Source: Ectobius pallidus (lineage: Eukaryota; Arthropoda; Insecta; Blattodea; Ectobiidae). From it: a stretch of DNA of 64,000 nucleotides. The DNA is taken from NCBI GenBank assembly GCA_964059195.1, contig CAXKWD010000008.1:49704502-49768501 (forward strand), given 5' to 3'. This document shows positions 22,491 to 35,155 of the stretch, one piece after another (position 1 is the stretch's first letter; the number at the start of each line of letters is the position of its first letter). The position numbers were made by a program, and so were the translations under genes. The notes below the pieces were generated by a model, which ran no database searches, was not told where the DNA came from, and saw nothing but the letters and a program-made list of their open reading frames with translations.

Positions 22491-23230
22491 TAGCCTACTA
22501 TTGAAGCTGTACTTTCAATGTGGAGTCTGAATAAATATCAATAAATTGCTCTTGTTTTTCAGTGGTAAGTGTTGATGGAAGTTCTGTATTGAAAGGATCT
22601 TTGATCCAGTTATGTTGATCAAGTTCTTCTGGAAAATACCTCAGAAAGTAAACACTGAGTTGAGTTAAATGATCCATAAATACAAATTTCAATTCTTCAC
22701 TCAACTGTAATTCATTGTTCTCTAAAACTGTTTGCAGAGAAACTGTAATTTATATCATTATCTTCAAACATTTTCTTCCACCATTTTCTGAAGGCTGACA
22801 GTTGCAGAATGTTGTCTCCAGTGGCAGACGCAGAATTTTTTTTTTGGGGGGGGGGGGGTATTTGAATAGGTAGAAAGAATACTAAAAAACATTAATCAAC
22901 TTACATATACAATTAGTTTATAAAACTGGCCACTTAGAGTACATATATAGCCTTTTTTCAAATTTCGGGGGGGATGTAACCCCCCTATCCCCCCCTGTGT
23001 CCGCCACTGGTTGTCTCATTACTTCAAAGGGATACATTTAATAAACTGAGATTTTCAAAGATGTCACAAAGGTATGCCAGCTTCAAAACAAAGTCAATGT
23101 CTACGAATTTCTCAGAACTCAAATGTTTCTTCTGAACAAGATAAGAGTGAAGTTGGGGAACAACAGTATGGTCCAGGTGACTAAAACAAAATTGTTCTAC
23201 CTTAGAGAGGAAATCATTAAAGCAAATCAA
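22491..23230 (-). pseudogene. hAT transposase relic (ZBED/SCAND3-like C-terminal half)
   Basis: The minus strand reads KVEQFCFSHLDHTVVPQLHSYLVQK, then FVDIDFVLKLAYLCDIFENLSLLNVSL (23230-23024), and after the MITE insertion EELKFVFMDHLTQLSVYFLRYFPE, then WIKDPFN and KQEQFIDIYSDSTLKV (22704-22498). L.YL.DIFE.LN.LN.xLQG and QEQFIDxxxDSxLK are hallmark stretches of hAT-derived ZBED5/SCAND3-like proteins. The final dimerisation motif is cut off where LINE G begins at about 22490. It is a relic, not a domesticated gene, because the frame is broken. Confidence 0.75.
22819..23009. mobile_element. 191-bp hAT-type MITE (CAGTGGC ends)
   Basis: Ends are CAGTGGCAGACGCAG and, inverted, CAGTGGCGGACACAG. 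The flanking 8-bp duplication GTTGTCTC is exact at 22811-22818 and 23010-23017. The inner edges carry G and C homopolymers. Inserted in the hAT transposase relic. Confidence 0.9.
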
Positions 23231-23796
23231 CTCATATTATTTTTATGAAACCCTAAGACTGCAATGCCCCATAACTAATTGGTGTGAATTGAAATAAATT
23301 GGAATTGTGCATTTTACACAACAATACACAATATAGTTACAATAACACAAATAAGAAATAGGTGAATAAAAAGTAGGAAAGTACGGATAATTACATGAGT
23401 AAAAGCAGTGCTTTTATCCTAAAAAATATATAAGGGGTACTCTCGCTTTTGACATAATGGAACATTACCAGACTTACCAACATATTTAGAATGAAGGTAC
23501 AATCTTGCAATATGCATAAGGTTATACAAATTTAAGTCTTCTGCGGTGGATTCAGTTTCTATACATCAATTCTAACTATAAGTAGCAATTTAGTCTACAA
23601 TACGAGGGGGACCCAAAAATAACCGGAATCAAACTGTTGCGTGCGAATGCTTTCTAATTATAAGTTGTGCTGTTAGGTGGTGTTATTTGGGGGTCTCCCG
23701 CGACCGTTAGTGAGCTGGCATCAGTCTGAGTTAAGTGGCTTGGTTGTGGTACGCTGTTGCTTGGGTTCGTGTTTCAACCCATCAGCGATTGTTGAG

Positions 23797-24080
23797 ATGG
23801 CCAACCACAAGGTGCAAAGAGTGTGTGTGAATTTTTTTCTGTTAGGGAAAACTGCAGCCGAGATTGTCGAAAGAACATTGACCAAATTTCTGAGGAAACG
23901 AATGTGCCATGGAGCACGGTCCAGCGAATTTTAACAGAAGGTTTGAACATGAGACGGGTGTCTGGGAAATTTGTTCCTCACTTGCTCAGAGATGACCAAA
24001 GAGAAAACCGCGTGAATGTTTGCCGCGCCTTGAAGAGTGAAGTGCAGAATGATCCAAATTTTCTTAAAAGATCTTCATCA
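23797..24080 (+). pseudogene. Mariner transposase fragment with internal deletion
   Basis: The N-terminal ~28 residues (QRVCVNFFLLGKTAAEIVE) are joined near 23873 to a downstream segment (TIDQISEETNVPWSTVQRIL...NDPNFLK), skipping the region between. The downstream segment is the second helix-turn-helix of mariner transposases up to just before the first catalytic Asp. All three catalytic Asp positions are missing. Confidence 0.8.
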
Positions 24081-24280
24081 ATTGCACGTTTGATTTTGGC
24101 AATGTTTTCGTCATTTCTTCCTGTCGAGGGATGCCCGGGGCGTGGCTGTCTTCAGTTGACATGGGAAATGGGAAATTCACTCTTAGACTTGTGATTTCCC
24201 CAAAGCATCATCATGAAAGGATTGACTAAGCATCCCAACGGTCTTGGCTGGAGTTTTCCCTAACGGAAAACAAAATTTCA
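24070..24280 (-). pseudogene. Inverted mariner transposase N-terminal half
   Basis: The minus strand reads QRMCVKFCFPLGKTPAKTVGML, then SFHDDALGKSQV (24274 to about 24185), and further on STGRNDENIAKIK (near 24125-24085). This covers the segment deleted from the + strand fragment and ends where that fragment's second block begins. Confidence 0.75.
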
Positions 24281-24508
24281 CACACATTCTTTGTTCCTTG
24301 TGGCCGGCCATCTCACCAATCACCAACAGGTTGAAACACGAACCCAAGCAACAGCGTACCACAACCAAGCCACTTAACTCAGACTGACGCCAGCTCACTA
24401 ACGGTCATGGGAGACCCCCAAATAACACCACCTAACAGCACAACTCGTAACTAGAAAGCATTCGCGCGCAACAGTTTGATTCCAGTTATTTTTGGGTCCC
24501 CCCTCGTA

Positions 24509-26000
24509 TGCTCACAGGGTTTCTTTCATCAAAAGACGGTAAATTTAAAATGAAAAGTAGCTATTTTAAAGAGTTGGAGCCTGACAGGTTTGCGACCAAC
24601 CTCGGAACTACTGCAGGATATTGCTGATCATCTCAAGATGGCCGTGATGCTAGATGACATGTATCTAAGCAGAGTCATTTTCACAAGGGCACATATAATG
24701 TAACACATGAAAAAACTGCAGAATAGAAAGAGATAGAATGACATGTGCAGGAGCATTAAGGAATACAACAAACTCTTGAGAATGTCCTAATGTTGAATCA
24801 GTAACATCGGTAATGTAATCATGGTTACCATTGCAGTGGTGATGTAGCGCTTGCTGTTTTCCTGATCACAGTGCTAATGTCAGGCCCCACTTCTCAAAAA
24901 TCATGGGATAGATAACAAATGTAACACAAAAAGTAGTTGCTTTAATGCAAACAATGCGTATAATCACTTACCTTATTTTGTTTGGCACAAATTTCTTCAG
25001 ATTTGCACTGAGTAAAAGTAAGAACTAAAGAGAATAAAAGAGAGTAGAAATAAGAGAGAGATTGAGAAGAAAAGCAAGCATGAAGAACATAAAGAAAAAA
25101 AGAAAAAGTAATAACAGTAAAAAAAAGTAGATAAAATAATGAAAATATGTTTTTTGAAAATATTAACTGGAAGTTTAAACATAGCTTCCTATGAATTTCT
25201 ATTTTGGACAAGTTTTAAAAAAATTGGCTTGAAATAGAATTAAATTGTAAAAGATTGATTCCAAATATATCTATATTAAGTGGGTGGATTGATTGTACCT
25301 ATTCAGAGTTCTGTTTATTAGTGAATTTTTGTGCAGGTCTGTGTGTACTCTAAGAACAAAAAATAGTTTTCTTAATCTACTAGCTTTATTGGGTAGCCTA
25401 CAGATAGATACATTTTTTATATAAGGTTTATATCATCAACATCCATTATTTTTTACAAAATGCTTAATCACTGACATGCTCCTCTATGTGTCAAAGCTTG
25501 GAATTCAAAAGTTTCCAGTACCGGTAGTTTATCATATTTCATACAATAATAGTCACAAACTTGAAACATTAAAAACTTAAGGAATTTAATTTTGTATTTT
25601 TTTCCAGTAATTTTTTTACAGTAAATGAAACCCAAATGATGGATATAAGCGAGTTAATGTTTCCTGGCTTAATATGTATGAATTATGAAACCAGGAGTTC
25701 CCAATGCTATCCTGACTGTTATATCAGAGAAGTAAAGAAAATACCTAGATCTTTTTTACTTTTAATTTATAGAATGGAATGTTGTCAATGCTACATTCAA
25801 ATCTATTCTTTACATCTTAAAATTGTCAGTTTCTTCACATTTTTTAGTATTGAGTGGAAGTTTCTTTCTATACTCCATTTTGATACAGTATAGAATTAAT
25901 ATCAGTCTTCTGCTGATTTTATAGATTTATATAATTTGACATCATCGGGAAGAATTAACACAAATGAGTAGTGTACTTTTCTCAGTTACCCCTATGGTGG
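24509..26000. other. No gene recognised
   Basis: A+T-rich intergenic or intronic sequence. A purine-rich stretch at 25020-25140 gives low-complexity frames on the minus strand. No domain, splice pattern or transposon terminus was convincing. Confidence 0.5.
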
Positions 26001-29000
26001 CGCCCGATGAAATCCGCCATAATGGTGGCACGGGTTCAAAGCCCATCCTCTCTACCGCTATCATCATTCAAGTTTGCTCTTGTTCATAGCCCCTATGGTG
26101 GGGCCCGATACAACCCGTCAACATAGTCGGGCGCACACACCAGTGCGCTTCCGGTTGCCTACTTTACAGGGGCAGTGGGCAGGATGCTGACGTCATCTAA
26201 GATGGCGGCGCACTATCCACATGATCAGAAGTATGTTTCACATTACATTACATTTCTCACGAAGCGTAAATGCATCATCAGCAATATTTTAAGCCTTCAA
26301 GTATTTTTTTAAAATTATATTTCGCCATACAATTTTATCCGTAAGATGATAATTTCCCTAAAAAGGCATTTTTTCTGGTCCTGGGATCGACTCAGCCTTG
26401 GTTAGGTTACTGGCGCACAAGTTAAAACAATAAATTTAATAGGGTCCTTCAAAGGTGACCGCTGTGCAAGGATGATAATCTTCACCTCATTCCCTACAGA
26501 TATTCATGGACTATACTTGATAATAATAAGTTATACGTTATTAAAGAATTTGCGTACAGGTTTTGACAAGCCGATATTGTATTTTATATGTAAGTCTTAA
26601 ACCAATGTAGTACAGATTTCTGCTGAGTTAAGCTAACCTTGGCAGATAAGATTTCTGCTGACGTAGCGCTCAGGTGTTACATCTTCATTCATTGGGACTC
26701 ATCTCTTTAAATGTCCAGTCAATATACCTTATGTCAAAACACTGCTACTACATGCATATCAAACTTATCCCTTTAGTTTTTAAATACATTATTCATTATG
26801 AATTGTGATTAGTTTATTATTAAATTATTAAAGTTTATTAGTTTATTATTATTAGATTAGAATTGTGATATTAGTTTATTATTATTAGTGATATTATCTT
26901 CGTATAATAATACGCATTACACTTTTTTATGTATAGTGCTTTTATTAATCCAATGTTTCATTCTCCATTCTGATTAACGCTACGAACGGACTTGGTCAAA
27001 ATGTTTAATTTACATATAATAAAAAATCATGTTACAGTCTTGGCGGTTGCTCCTGGTGAAAATTCAAAAACAGCTTCAGGTACAAGATTATTATTATGAT
27101 CTAAGGACTTATAGCGAGAGATTTGAAATTGTATATTTCGAATTAATACGTAATTCTTATCATAGATGTAAGAAAATAATAAAATGGCGTCTGGCGCTCA
27201 ATTTATAGTATGAACAAAAGACAATGTGATGGATTTGTAATGTTAATATATTCTTACGAGACAGTTCTGTTATGCGTTACATTACACAGTAGAGATCAGA
27301 AGATTGTATCATATTACCAAATTCCTCATTTTATTTTCCACGTTTTATCACATACCAGGTATGTTTCTAGGTCATTCTCGTGTATCATATTAATTCTTTG
27401 TTCATATGTGTTATACGATTCTATTTCTGCAATTTCTTTTTAAATGCATATCACACGTATTTCACAATTCACAATTCACAATTTCTTGATTCATATGCCT
27501 TGTGTGTATAATGTATTAATCTTTGTGTATAATATTATGCTGACCACATGTCCCCCAATCCTGCCATCTGCCTATGGTAGATTATGAAGCTATCGAGTGG
27601 TAGGCCAAGTCCATCCAGGGATGTAGCGACACGGAGTTTAGTTTAGTTTTAGTTGTGTATAATATGCACTACCTATTTTTATGTATGCTGCTTTCATTCT
27701 CCGTTCTGAATAACGCTGCGAATGGACTTGGTCAAAATGTTTACTTTATATATAATAAAGAATCATGTAACAGTCTTGGTACAAATGGTAGAAACTCAAA
27801 ATAGCTGAAGGCGGGAGGTTCGAATTTTCAAAACTTACATTTTTATTCCATATTTCGACTTTGAATTAAAGTTAGGTTTTTATTTTGCAAGAACAACATT
27901 CATTTTCACTATGACCCCTTATGATAAATGCGTCCGATGAAACCCGCAACGGTGGCGTGGGTCCAATGTCTTCCGCTGACGTCATTCAAGATGAAGGCGC
28001 GCTAACCACGAATCCGTACGAGACCACTTGAGGCCACACGAGAACACCTATACCACCTGTGGATCATCGACCTAAAGTCTTAATTTTTTAATTTGACTTC
28101 AGATATCATTCCACATTTATTACGCAAGTCCAAACCAAATACAACTTTTGAAGTTTTTGACCGCAAGATGGATATTTCCCTAAAACAATAATTTTCAATA
28201 TTGCTCTGAAGTCGACTCAGACTCGGTCGGTGCGTAAAAATGTTAATCACCTCGTACTACTGTCTCAAACCCCCGGTCTGTATACGGTACACTTTATGTT
28301 ATTACGTCTTAATAAATACAACATTATTCATTTGTAATGTTACTATGTTCGCGAATTAGGAAGTATTATTTGGCTTGTGAAACCAGACGCTTAGTCTGCA
28401 TAATTCGATTGCCGCGCCGGAAAATTTCATCTGTTATATGTATGTATATTGAAGAATTCTACAGCATTTCCTTCTTACATAACATGTGTTTTAACCCCAA
28501 TCAATAATATACCTATGGTAGCGATGTTCATTGCTACTCTAATCTGTCCCGATTTCTACCTTTTTTATATAATCATAACAATAATAATGATAACTAACTT
28601 TCCGGTACAAAATGTTTAGAAATTCAAATGGCATCACGTCGGAGGTTCAAATTTAAAAAACTTTCATTTTTATTCCAAATTTCGACTTTGGATGTATTAT
28701 CATTTATATATTTTTTTCATCATTTGTGCATTGTGAGTAAAATTATCTTTTTGCATGTAAACAAACCACATCCTAGTCTGAACAAGTTCTAGGTCATCCC
28801 TCGTCTCATATTACTTCTTTCTTCACACGTATTGTACGAAATGAGATGCGTTGCTATAAGAGCAGTTTTTTCAATTGCATAACAGTCGTATTTTCAATCA
28901 AAAATTAATTTTAGAATTTCTTTATTTACATGCAATAAATGACGTATCAGCGCATAACGCTGAATCAGTAAATTATTTATGATGTTACCGGATATTGCAT

Positions 29001-30428
29001 AACTACAGACTTGCTCGAGCATGCATCGGTAGACTTGATCAAACTTATTTCAAGATTATACGTCTCACATGACAGCTGAGTCACGCATTCTTCATTTATG
29101 ACGTCACGACCTACCACACGACTCAACATGGTAACGTTTCCGGTTCCTATTGCAAGATTGCAATTGACGGACCACGCGCAAGATTCAGATATGGAAATTC
29201 ACAATCAAGATGGCGGAAGGTTGTAAATTATAAATTCACGATGGTGGACGGTGGGAAATTTGAAAATTCTGGCGAAATTCAAAATGGTAAAAGAATGGAA
29301 GGTTTCAAATTGTATGTTGAGAATTCAACATTTTTAATCCGATTTCACATTTACTTTTCGATTTTTGGAAATTTTCCATAATTCCGTTTTTTAAATTCTT
29401 TTTATATTTCACATTTCGATGTTAGATTTTATGTTACATTTGTACAAGACTAATATTATGAGTAAAATTTTTGTCGTTTTTATACGTAAGCAATTCATAA
29501 CTGAGACATGGCGTGTTCAAGGACAGGCGTCAGCATATTTTGCTCGCTTACGCGTAGAGTTAAATCCGATGTATGTTTTATTCATCACCTCGTTTTACAA
29601 TTCTCGCTATAACATCACAGCCTACGTATGTGTCACGTGATTCAACGTGGTGGTCCACGCGCGAGATTCAAAATTTAATTTCAGCGTTCAATTTACGATT
29701 TAAGATGGCGGACGGTGGGAAATTTGAAACTTGTAGTAGAAATTCAAAATGGTAGAAGGCTGGAGGTTTTAAATAGTATATTTAGAATTTATCATTTTTT
29801 AAATCCCATTTAACATTTACTGTTCGATTTTTTGAATTTATAAAAGACTTATATTTGGACGACATTCTGCAGAAAGGAACCAACCCACATGACTTTTAAG
29901 CTAAAAACTGGTATTTAAAGTTAAATAAAAAGCCACCTGGATCTTTTCAGCGTGTTTTTGTTTGCGTGATAGATGGCACATAAATGGATGAAGAGGGTTT
30001 GTTAGTTTACACAACGTAAATATATAGTTCAGTAGCAAAAAATTATCATCTATTCCGGTTTTTTAAATTTGAGGGTTGGTTGCTTTCTGCAGAATGTCGT
30101 CCATTTATATTTAAAATTTCATTTTAGATTTTATATAACATTTGCACAAGACGTAAACATCACAACCGTGACCGGAATTGTTCAAGGTCATCAGACGCGT
30201 CGAGACATATCAGTGGGAGTAAGGTGACTGAGGAGTTGCTACACAAAGCGCGACTACAGTTGTGGTGTAGAGACGTTGAAGACCAGTAAAAAGAATTTTA
30301 AAAAGTATTGGTATAAAGTAAAAATAGTCATGTATTTATAGTGCGATTGAAATAACTAATATAAAGCATTTCTATACAATTATTTCTGGCTGTGCACACG
30401 AGAGTGCGCTTTGCTCCAATATACATGA
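26000..30428. repeat. Degenerate repeat region without recognisable genes
   Basis: Imperfect direct copies occur at 26950-27075 and 27690-27815 (shared GGACTTGGTCAAAATGTTTA), at 26010-26110 and 27905-27965 (CCGATGAAAYCCGC..GGTGGC), and at 29205-29330 and 29700-29800 (ACGGTGGGAAATTTGAAA). The 27545-27650 stretch (CTATGGTAGATTATGAAGC..AGTTTAGTTTAGTTT) looks like a short dispersed element. No transposase or reverse transcriptase frame is visible, so this may be old non-autonomous or LTR sequence. Confidence 0.45.
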
Positions 30429-31703
30429 TGTAGTGTATTTTCGCACCAGGTAGCTAATAGTGCCTTTTTTAAAATGTAGATCGTGATTTTTGACCAATTT
30501 CCAAATTTAGTAAATCCTCCACAAGTTTTATTCAGTCGCTGATGCCCAGACTGTCCGATAAAGTATTTTATTTTTCAGGTTCTGTAAAAATGGCTGGATG
30601 GATAAGACCTTAGCACAAGTTAAGGAAAATTCTTTTCAAAACATCTTTATTTTCCAACAATGATAAATAGCAATAAGTTAACAAATAATGTATCCCTTTT
30701 CCTTTTTACACCAGAAACATTTCAATGTATCTTGTATGCAAATTCTTTCTAATTACAGTATCTGAAGAAATTTCCCCAAAAATAATTCAAACACCAATTC
30801 CAGAATCCTAAATTATTTTAAGACTATTTACATAGCAGTTTAGACATACTTACAGGGAATTACGGCACTGCGATTCACGGCAAATGATTATTCTTCAGAA
30901 AGACTACTTTTATTTTTCTATTTCACAAAACTGGGTAAAATTTTGTCTTGTTTCCAATTAGCGTTGCCACCTGTCCCGAATTTGGCGGGACATCCCGCAT
31001 TTTAAGAACATTTTCAGCGTCCCGAATTATGCGAGGAACGCATTATATAAATCTTTATTATTTTGCTAGCCTTTTCTTTTCTAATGTTAGTGTTACTGTT
31101 ACATAACCTATTCAGTTTTGGCTTTGTAATGAATATATAGGCTACCATCTTTCTCTTATTAATAAATTGTTCCATGTACAAATTTAGGTATGAAGATCGG
31201 CGATATGCATATATTCGATAAGTGTCCCTCCTTAGCCTTACCAAAAGGTGGCAACCCTATTTCCAATTGAAGTGATTCAACACATTATTATTTTGACCAA
31301 CAATTTTTCATCAATGACGACCTTTTTGGGAAATACCCCGCCAAGTCCCTAGTTTTTCTTTTAAATTAATTTTCTGACGCGCCTTCGCAACAAGGTTATA
31401 TCTAAATCCAGTAAACCCTGAATCATACAAATTAATTAAAACAGCCAACTCATTATTCTATATACAGGGTTGACACTATATTCAAAATAGACATTGAATG
31501 TTATAATTTTTGTTAGATACCTCAGTACCGTTTTTTCTGTTTAAAACTGACACTATGCGGATCCAGAATTACCTTGTTTCTTTTTTTATTTATTTATTCA
31601 CATTTTATTTTACAAGTACTAGAAGTTAATTCCTTTGAACGTGGTACAGATCTTGAAATAGACTAAGTTTGATTAATTCCACGCAAAACTTACTAACAAA
31701 TGC
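30429..31703 (-). repeat. Gypsy left LTR, first part
   Basis: Aligns with 52334-53295 throughout except for the 300-bp MITE at 30960-31259. It breaks at the LINE C insertion (ACAAATGCAGT) and resumes at 47336. Substitution differences from the right LTR are few but clearly present, so it is older than the BEL element. Confidence 0.85.
30960..31259. mobile_element. ~300-bp MITE with GTTGCCACC ends in the left LTR
   Basis: The left end AGCGTTGCCACC is inverted at the right end (GGTGGCAACCCT). TTTCCAATT flanks both sides (30951-30959 and 31260-31268), and the other LTR has a single TTTCCAATT there. An 8-9-bp duplication fits hAT or P-type elements. Non-coding. Confidence 0.85.
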
Positions 31704-31704
31704 A

Positions 31705-32424
31705 GTGAAACCCGGAGCACCTTCTCGAGAGATCGTCAACAGTGCAAATGAAGAGATATCATGTCTGACGAAGGAAGACGCAGTAATTGTTTGGGGAGGC
31801 ACAAATGATATCAGCACGAATAACGGAAGTGACGCAATTAAGCGAATAGTAGATTTTGCGAATAGGCGCAATAATACGAACATCATCATAATGAAAGCAC
31901 ACCACAGACATGACCTAACAAAGGAATCCCGCGTAAATACAGAAGTGCGCGACTTCAATCGGAAACTACAGAAACGGTTGAAAACTCTGGATCACGTAGT
32001 GGTATTGGATATACACATGGACAGAAGTAAATTTACGAAACATGGACTACATATGAACTCAAGAGGGAAAGCAGAAACGGCCGGAAAAATTGCAAATGAA
32101 ATTACAATGCAGTTCTGGACATCAAACAAGGGGAAAGGCCCTATAAAGATGAAATGGAAAACCCCCGAGCAAGTTGAAGACCAAGAAGAGGAGCCTCATG
32201 AACCACATGAAGATATCGTCGAAGATAGAGCTAGCCCTACCGAGGAAGAAGAGGAACCAGGAACACCTGTTGGTACAGTAATGGAGAATGAAGCCAGGCA
32301 TACACACGAAGTAGGCGTACCCGTACCAGAAGTGGAACAAGATAATGGAACATCTGGACTTCGCACCTCAGGAAGAAATAGGAGGCCACCTCAAAAGCTA
32401 AGTGTTGATTTTTTAGGCCAGTAA
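31705..32424 (+). pseudogene. LINE C ORF1: 5'-truncated SGNH-hydrolase-domain protein
   Basis: About 240 codons, collinear with LINE B ORF1 from its PGAP block onward: DAVIVWGGTNDI, NTNIIIMKAHHRHDL, EVRDFNRKLQK and HGLHMNSRGK. The N-terminus with the nucleophile GDS block is missing because the LINE is truncated there. The C-terminal third is acidic (EEEEEP) and lacks the 32-aa repeats seen in LINE B; it ends in a basic stretch RTSGRNRRPPQKL, resembling the RPARDRKQPSK end of LINE B. Reading upstream of 31704 is LTR sequence. Confidence 0.8.
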
Positions 32425-32433
32425 GAAACCATA

Positions 32434-35155
32434 GTGCAGATATTTCAGCAAATGTTCAGGATAAGCATGAACTTTTCCACCAAAAATGTACAAAGTCTGA
32501 AAAACAAAAAACTAAATTTTGAGGTTTTACTATCACATGAATTTCCCAACTTAGATTTATTATGCTTCACAGAACATTGGATAAAGGAAGAAGAGTTTGA
32601 ATACTTAAATTTCGAGAATTTTTCGTTACTTGCCAAATATTGTAGGACCAGAAAGAAATGTGGAGGTTCATGCATTTATGTTAGAAACACTGTAGAAGCC
32701 AAAGAATATGAGAAATTTCAACATTTAAATATTGAGGAACACTTTGAGGCCTGTATGGTGGAGCTGCCACAGTTGAAGACAATTGTAATTTGCATATACA
32801 GATCCCCTAGTAGTGATTGCCACATATTGATAAACAGGTTAGATTCCATAATTAATTCTCTACATAATAATAATAAAAACATTATTATAGTTGGCGATCT
32901 AAACATAGATTTTCTAAGTAGGCCTACTACCATAACCAATCAACTAACGCCAGTCCTAAATTCATATGGCTTACAGGCAGTGATAGAGACCCCAACTAGA
33001 ATAAGTAATGGGACTAGTTCAGCAATTGATCAGGTAATACTTAATGTAACATCTTGGAATTACAAAACCAGTGTAATTGATACTGGTTTCTCAGACCACT
33101 TTGCGCAGGTCATAGAGATAAACTCTAAAGAGTGCCTTAGAAAAAGAGAGAAAATAAACTCACATTATAGGATTAGTAGACCATATACAGAAACTAATAT
33201 CCAGTATCTAAACTATCTACTTGACAAAGAATCGTGGGATAATGTTTATAGCAAAAACTCGCCTCACTCAGCTTGTGCAGAATTTTTAGAAACTTTCAGC
33301 TACTACTATGAAACAGCATTCCCTAAAATTAAAGTCAAACTACATGAACAGAAAAATAAATGGATTACCCCTGGCATTAAGGAATCTAGCAAACGATTGA
33401 AATATCTCAGTAAAATTATGAAATTGGGGAATATAACAGAAGAATTCAAAATATATTATAAACAGTATAAAAAGATATACAATAAAGTACTAGAGGAAGC
33501 AAAGAAACTACAGAACGACAAACATATATTGCAATCAAATAATAAATCTAAAGCGATGTGGAATATCATTAAGCATGAAATAGGTAAAAGGAGGGAAACG
33601 GAGAAAAACCATAAAATCAATAACAACGGTGTTATATCATCAGATCCAAAAGAAATAGCAGAATTGTTCAACAGTCATTATACAGACATAGCACATAACC
33701 TCATAAGTAACACTTTCACTGCCCAAACACAAGACTCAGACAGCAGTAATATTCCACAACAGTGAAATACTATTTATTTAAACCCAGTAACAGTGAATGA
33801 AATCACATCAATTATAAAGCGATTGAAGAATAAGAAATCAGCAGGAATAGATGAGGTCTCGGACAGTGTTATTAAAAACTGCCACAGACACATTGTACAT
33901 CCATTAAGTTACATAGCAAATCTATCATTAAGCTGTGGTCAGTTTCCAGATGAATTAAAAATTGCAAAAGTGAAACCACTGTATAAAAAGGGATCCAAAG
34001 AGGAAATAGAGAATTATAGACCAGTATCTCTACTCTCAGGTTTCTCAAAAATCTTAGAAAAGGTTATGTATGCAAGACTTATAGCATTTATAAAGAAATA
34101 TAATATCCTAACTAATATACAACACGGGTTTTGTCAGGGAAAATCCACAAATACTGCGATAATTGATTTTCTTCAAGAAGTATATGAGGCCATTGATAGG
34201 AACGACACTAGTGTAGGACTATTTGTAGACTTATCAAAAGCATTCGATGTAATAGATCATAACATCTTACTCAACAAACTTCAAACTTTTGGAATAAGAG
34301 GATTAGCATTAAATTGGTTCCAATCATATCTAGAAAACCGCAAACAAGTTGTAGAAATCGTGCACAAAGATGAAAGGACACACATAATAAATAATGTACT
34401 GTCAAGTGAGAGGTATATCAAGTATGGGGTTCCACAAGGTTCCATCCTTGGACCGGTATTGTTTTTAATTTACATTAATGATCTAGATATTCAGTCAAAT
34501 CACACAAAGACAACTCTTTTTGCAGACGATACCAGCATCCTTTTAACAGGTAAAAACAATGAAATTGCTAGACTTAATATGACAGAAACAATAAGTAAAC
34601 TTCATAACTGGTTCGAAAGGAATAGACTTATAGTTAACAAAGAGAAAACAGTTGCAATAAACTTTCAGCATGTACAAAATAAGAATACAGAATTTCCTAA
34701 CATCTCATATGAGGATAAAACTATTAGTTATGTAGATTCAACAAAATTCTTGGGGGTATGGATTGATCAAAATCTTAAATGGTTCAAGCATGTTGATGTC
34801 CTCTCGAAAAATTTGAGTAAAATTTGTTATGCCCTATGGTCAGTGAGGAAAGTATCCAGCCTAAACACAGTACGCTCACTCTATTATGCCTACTTTCACT
34901 CCCTCTTAACTTACGGAATAATCTTCTGGGGAAATTCAACTAACAATGAAGCTATATTTAAATTACAAAAAAGAGCTATAAGAATAATGATGAAAGCAAA
35001 CAACACAGCCAGCTGCAGGCAATTATATAAAGATCTTCATATATTACCCTTCCCCTGTATCTACATATTAGAGACACTTATATTTGTAAAAACTAATCTT
35101 TCTTCATTCCAAACAAACTCAAAGGTACATTCCTATAATACAAGAAATAAAAATG
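32434..35155 (+). pseudogene. LINE C ORF2: endonuclease and reverse transcriptase, one stop, 3' end displaced
   Basis: The frame is shared by 32434-33765 and 33766-35155, with a single TGA at 33763-33765. Endonuclease: LLCFTEHWIKEEE, CGGSCIYV, IIVGDLNIDF and FSDHFAQ. Reverse transcriptase: KSAGIDEVS, NYRPVSLLSG, IQHGFCQGKS, GLFVDLSKAFD, YGVPQGSILGP and TLFADDTSIL, then FLGVWIDQNLKW. All catalytic residues are present. The C-terminus breaks at SYNTRNKN (about 35155), where LINE H begins. About 45 terminal codons (LYNGLPQSIKE...CFYSMDEF) reappear at 46404-46544. Confidence 0.9.

Larger units (their letters stand above)
23601..24508. mobile_element. Composite mariner derivative with ~270-bp inverted ends
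   Basis: The left end is TACGAGGGGGACCCAAAAAT; the right end read in reverse is TACGAGGGGGGACCCAAAAA; TA lies at both borders. Both ends continue inward into a copy of the transposase N-terminus: MANHKVQRVCVNF on the + strand (about 23797) and MAGHKEQRMCVKF on the minus strand (about 24274). The centre holds + strand transposase ISEETNVPWSTVQRIL, MRRVSGKFVPHLL and ENRVNVCRAL (23880-24075). So the element is a deleted + strand copy joined to an inverted 5' half. It cannot encode transposase. Confidence 0.8.

Noticed and set aside
24942..25211. Minus-strand hydrophobic frames suggesting a membrane protein
   Set aside because: Caused by a purine-rich low-complexity tract read as Phe/Leu/Ser; no start context or splice signals.
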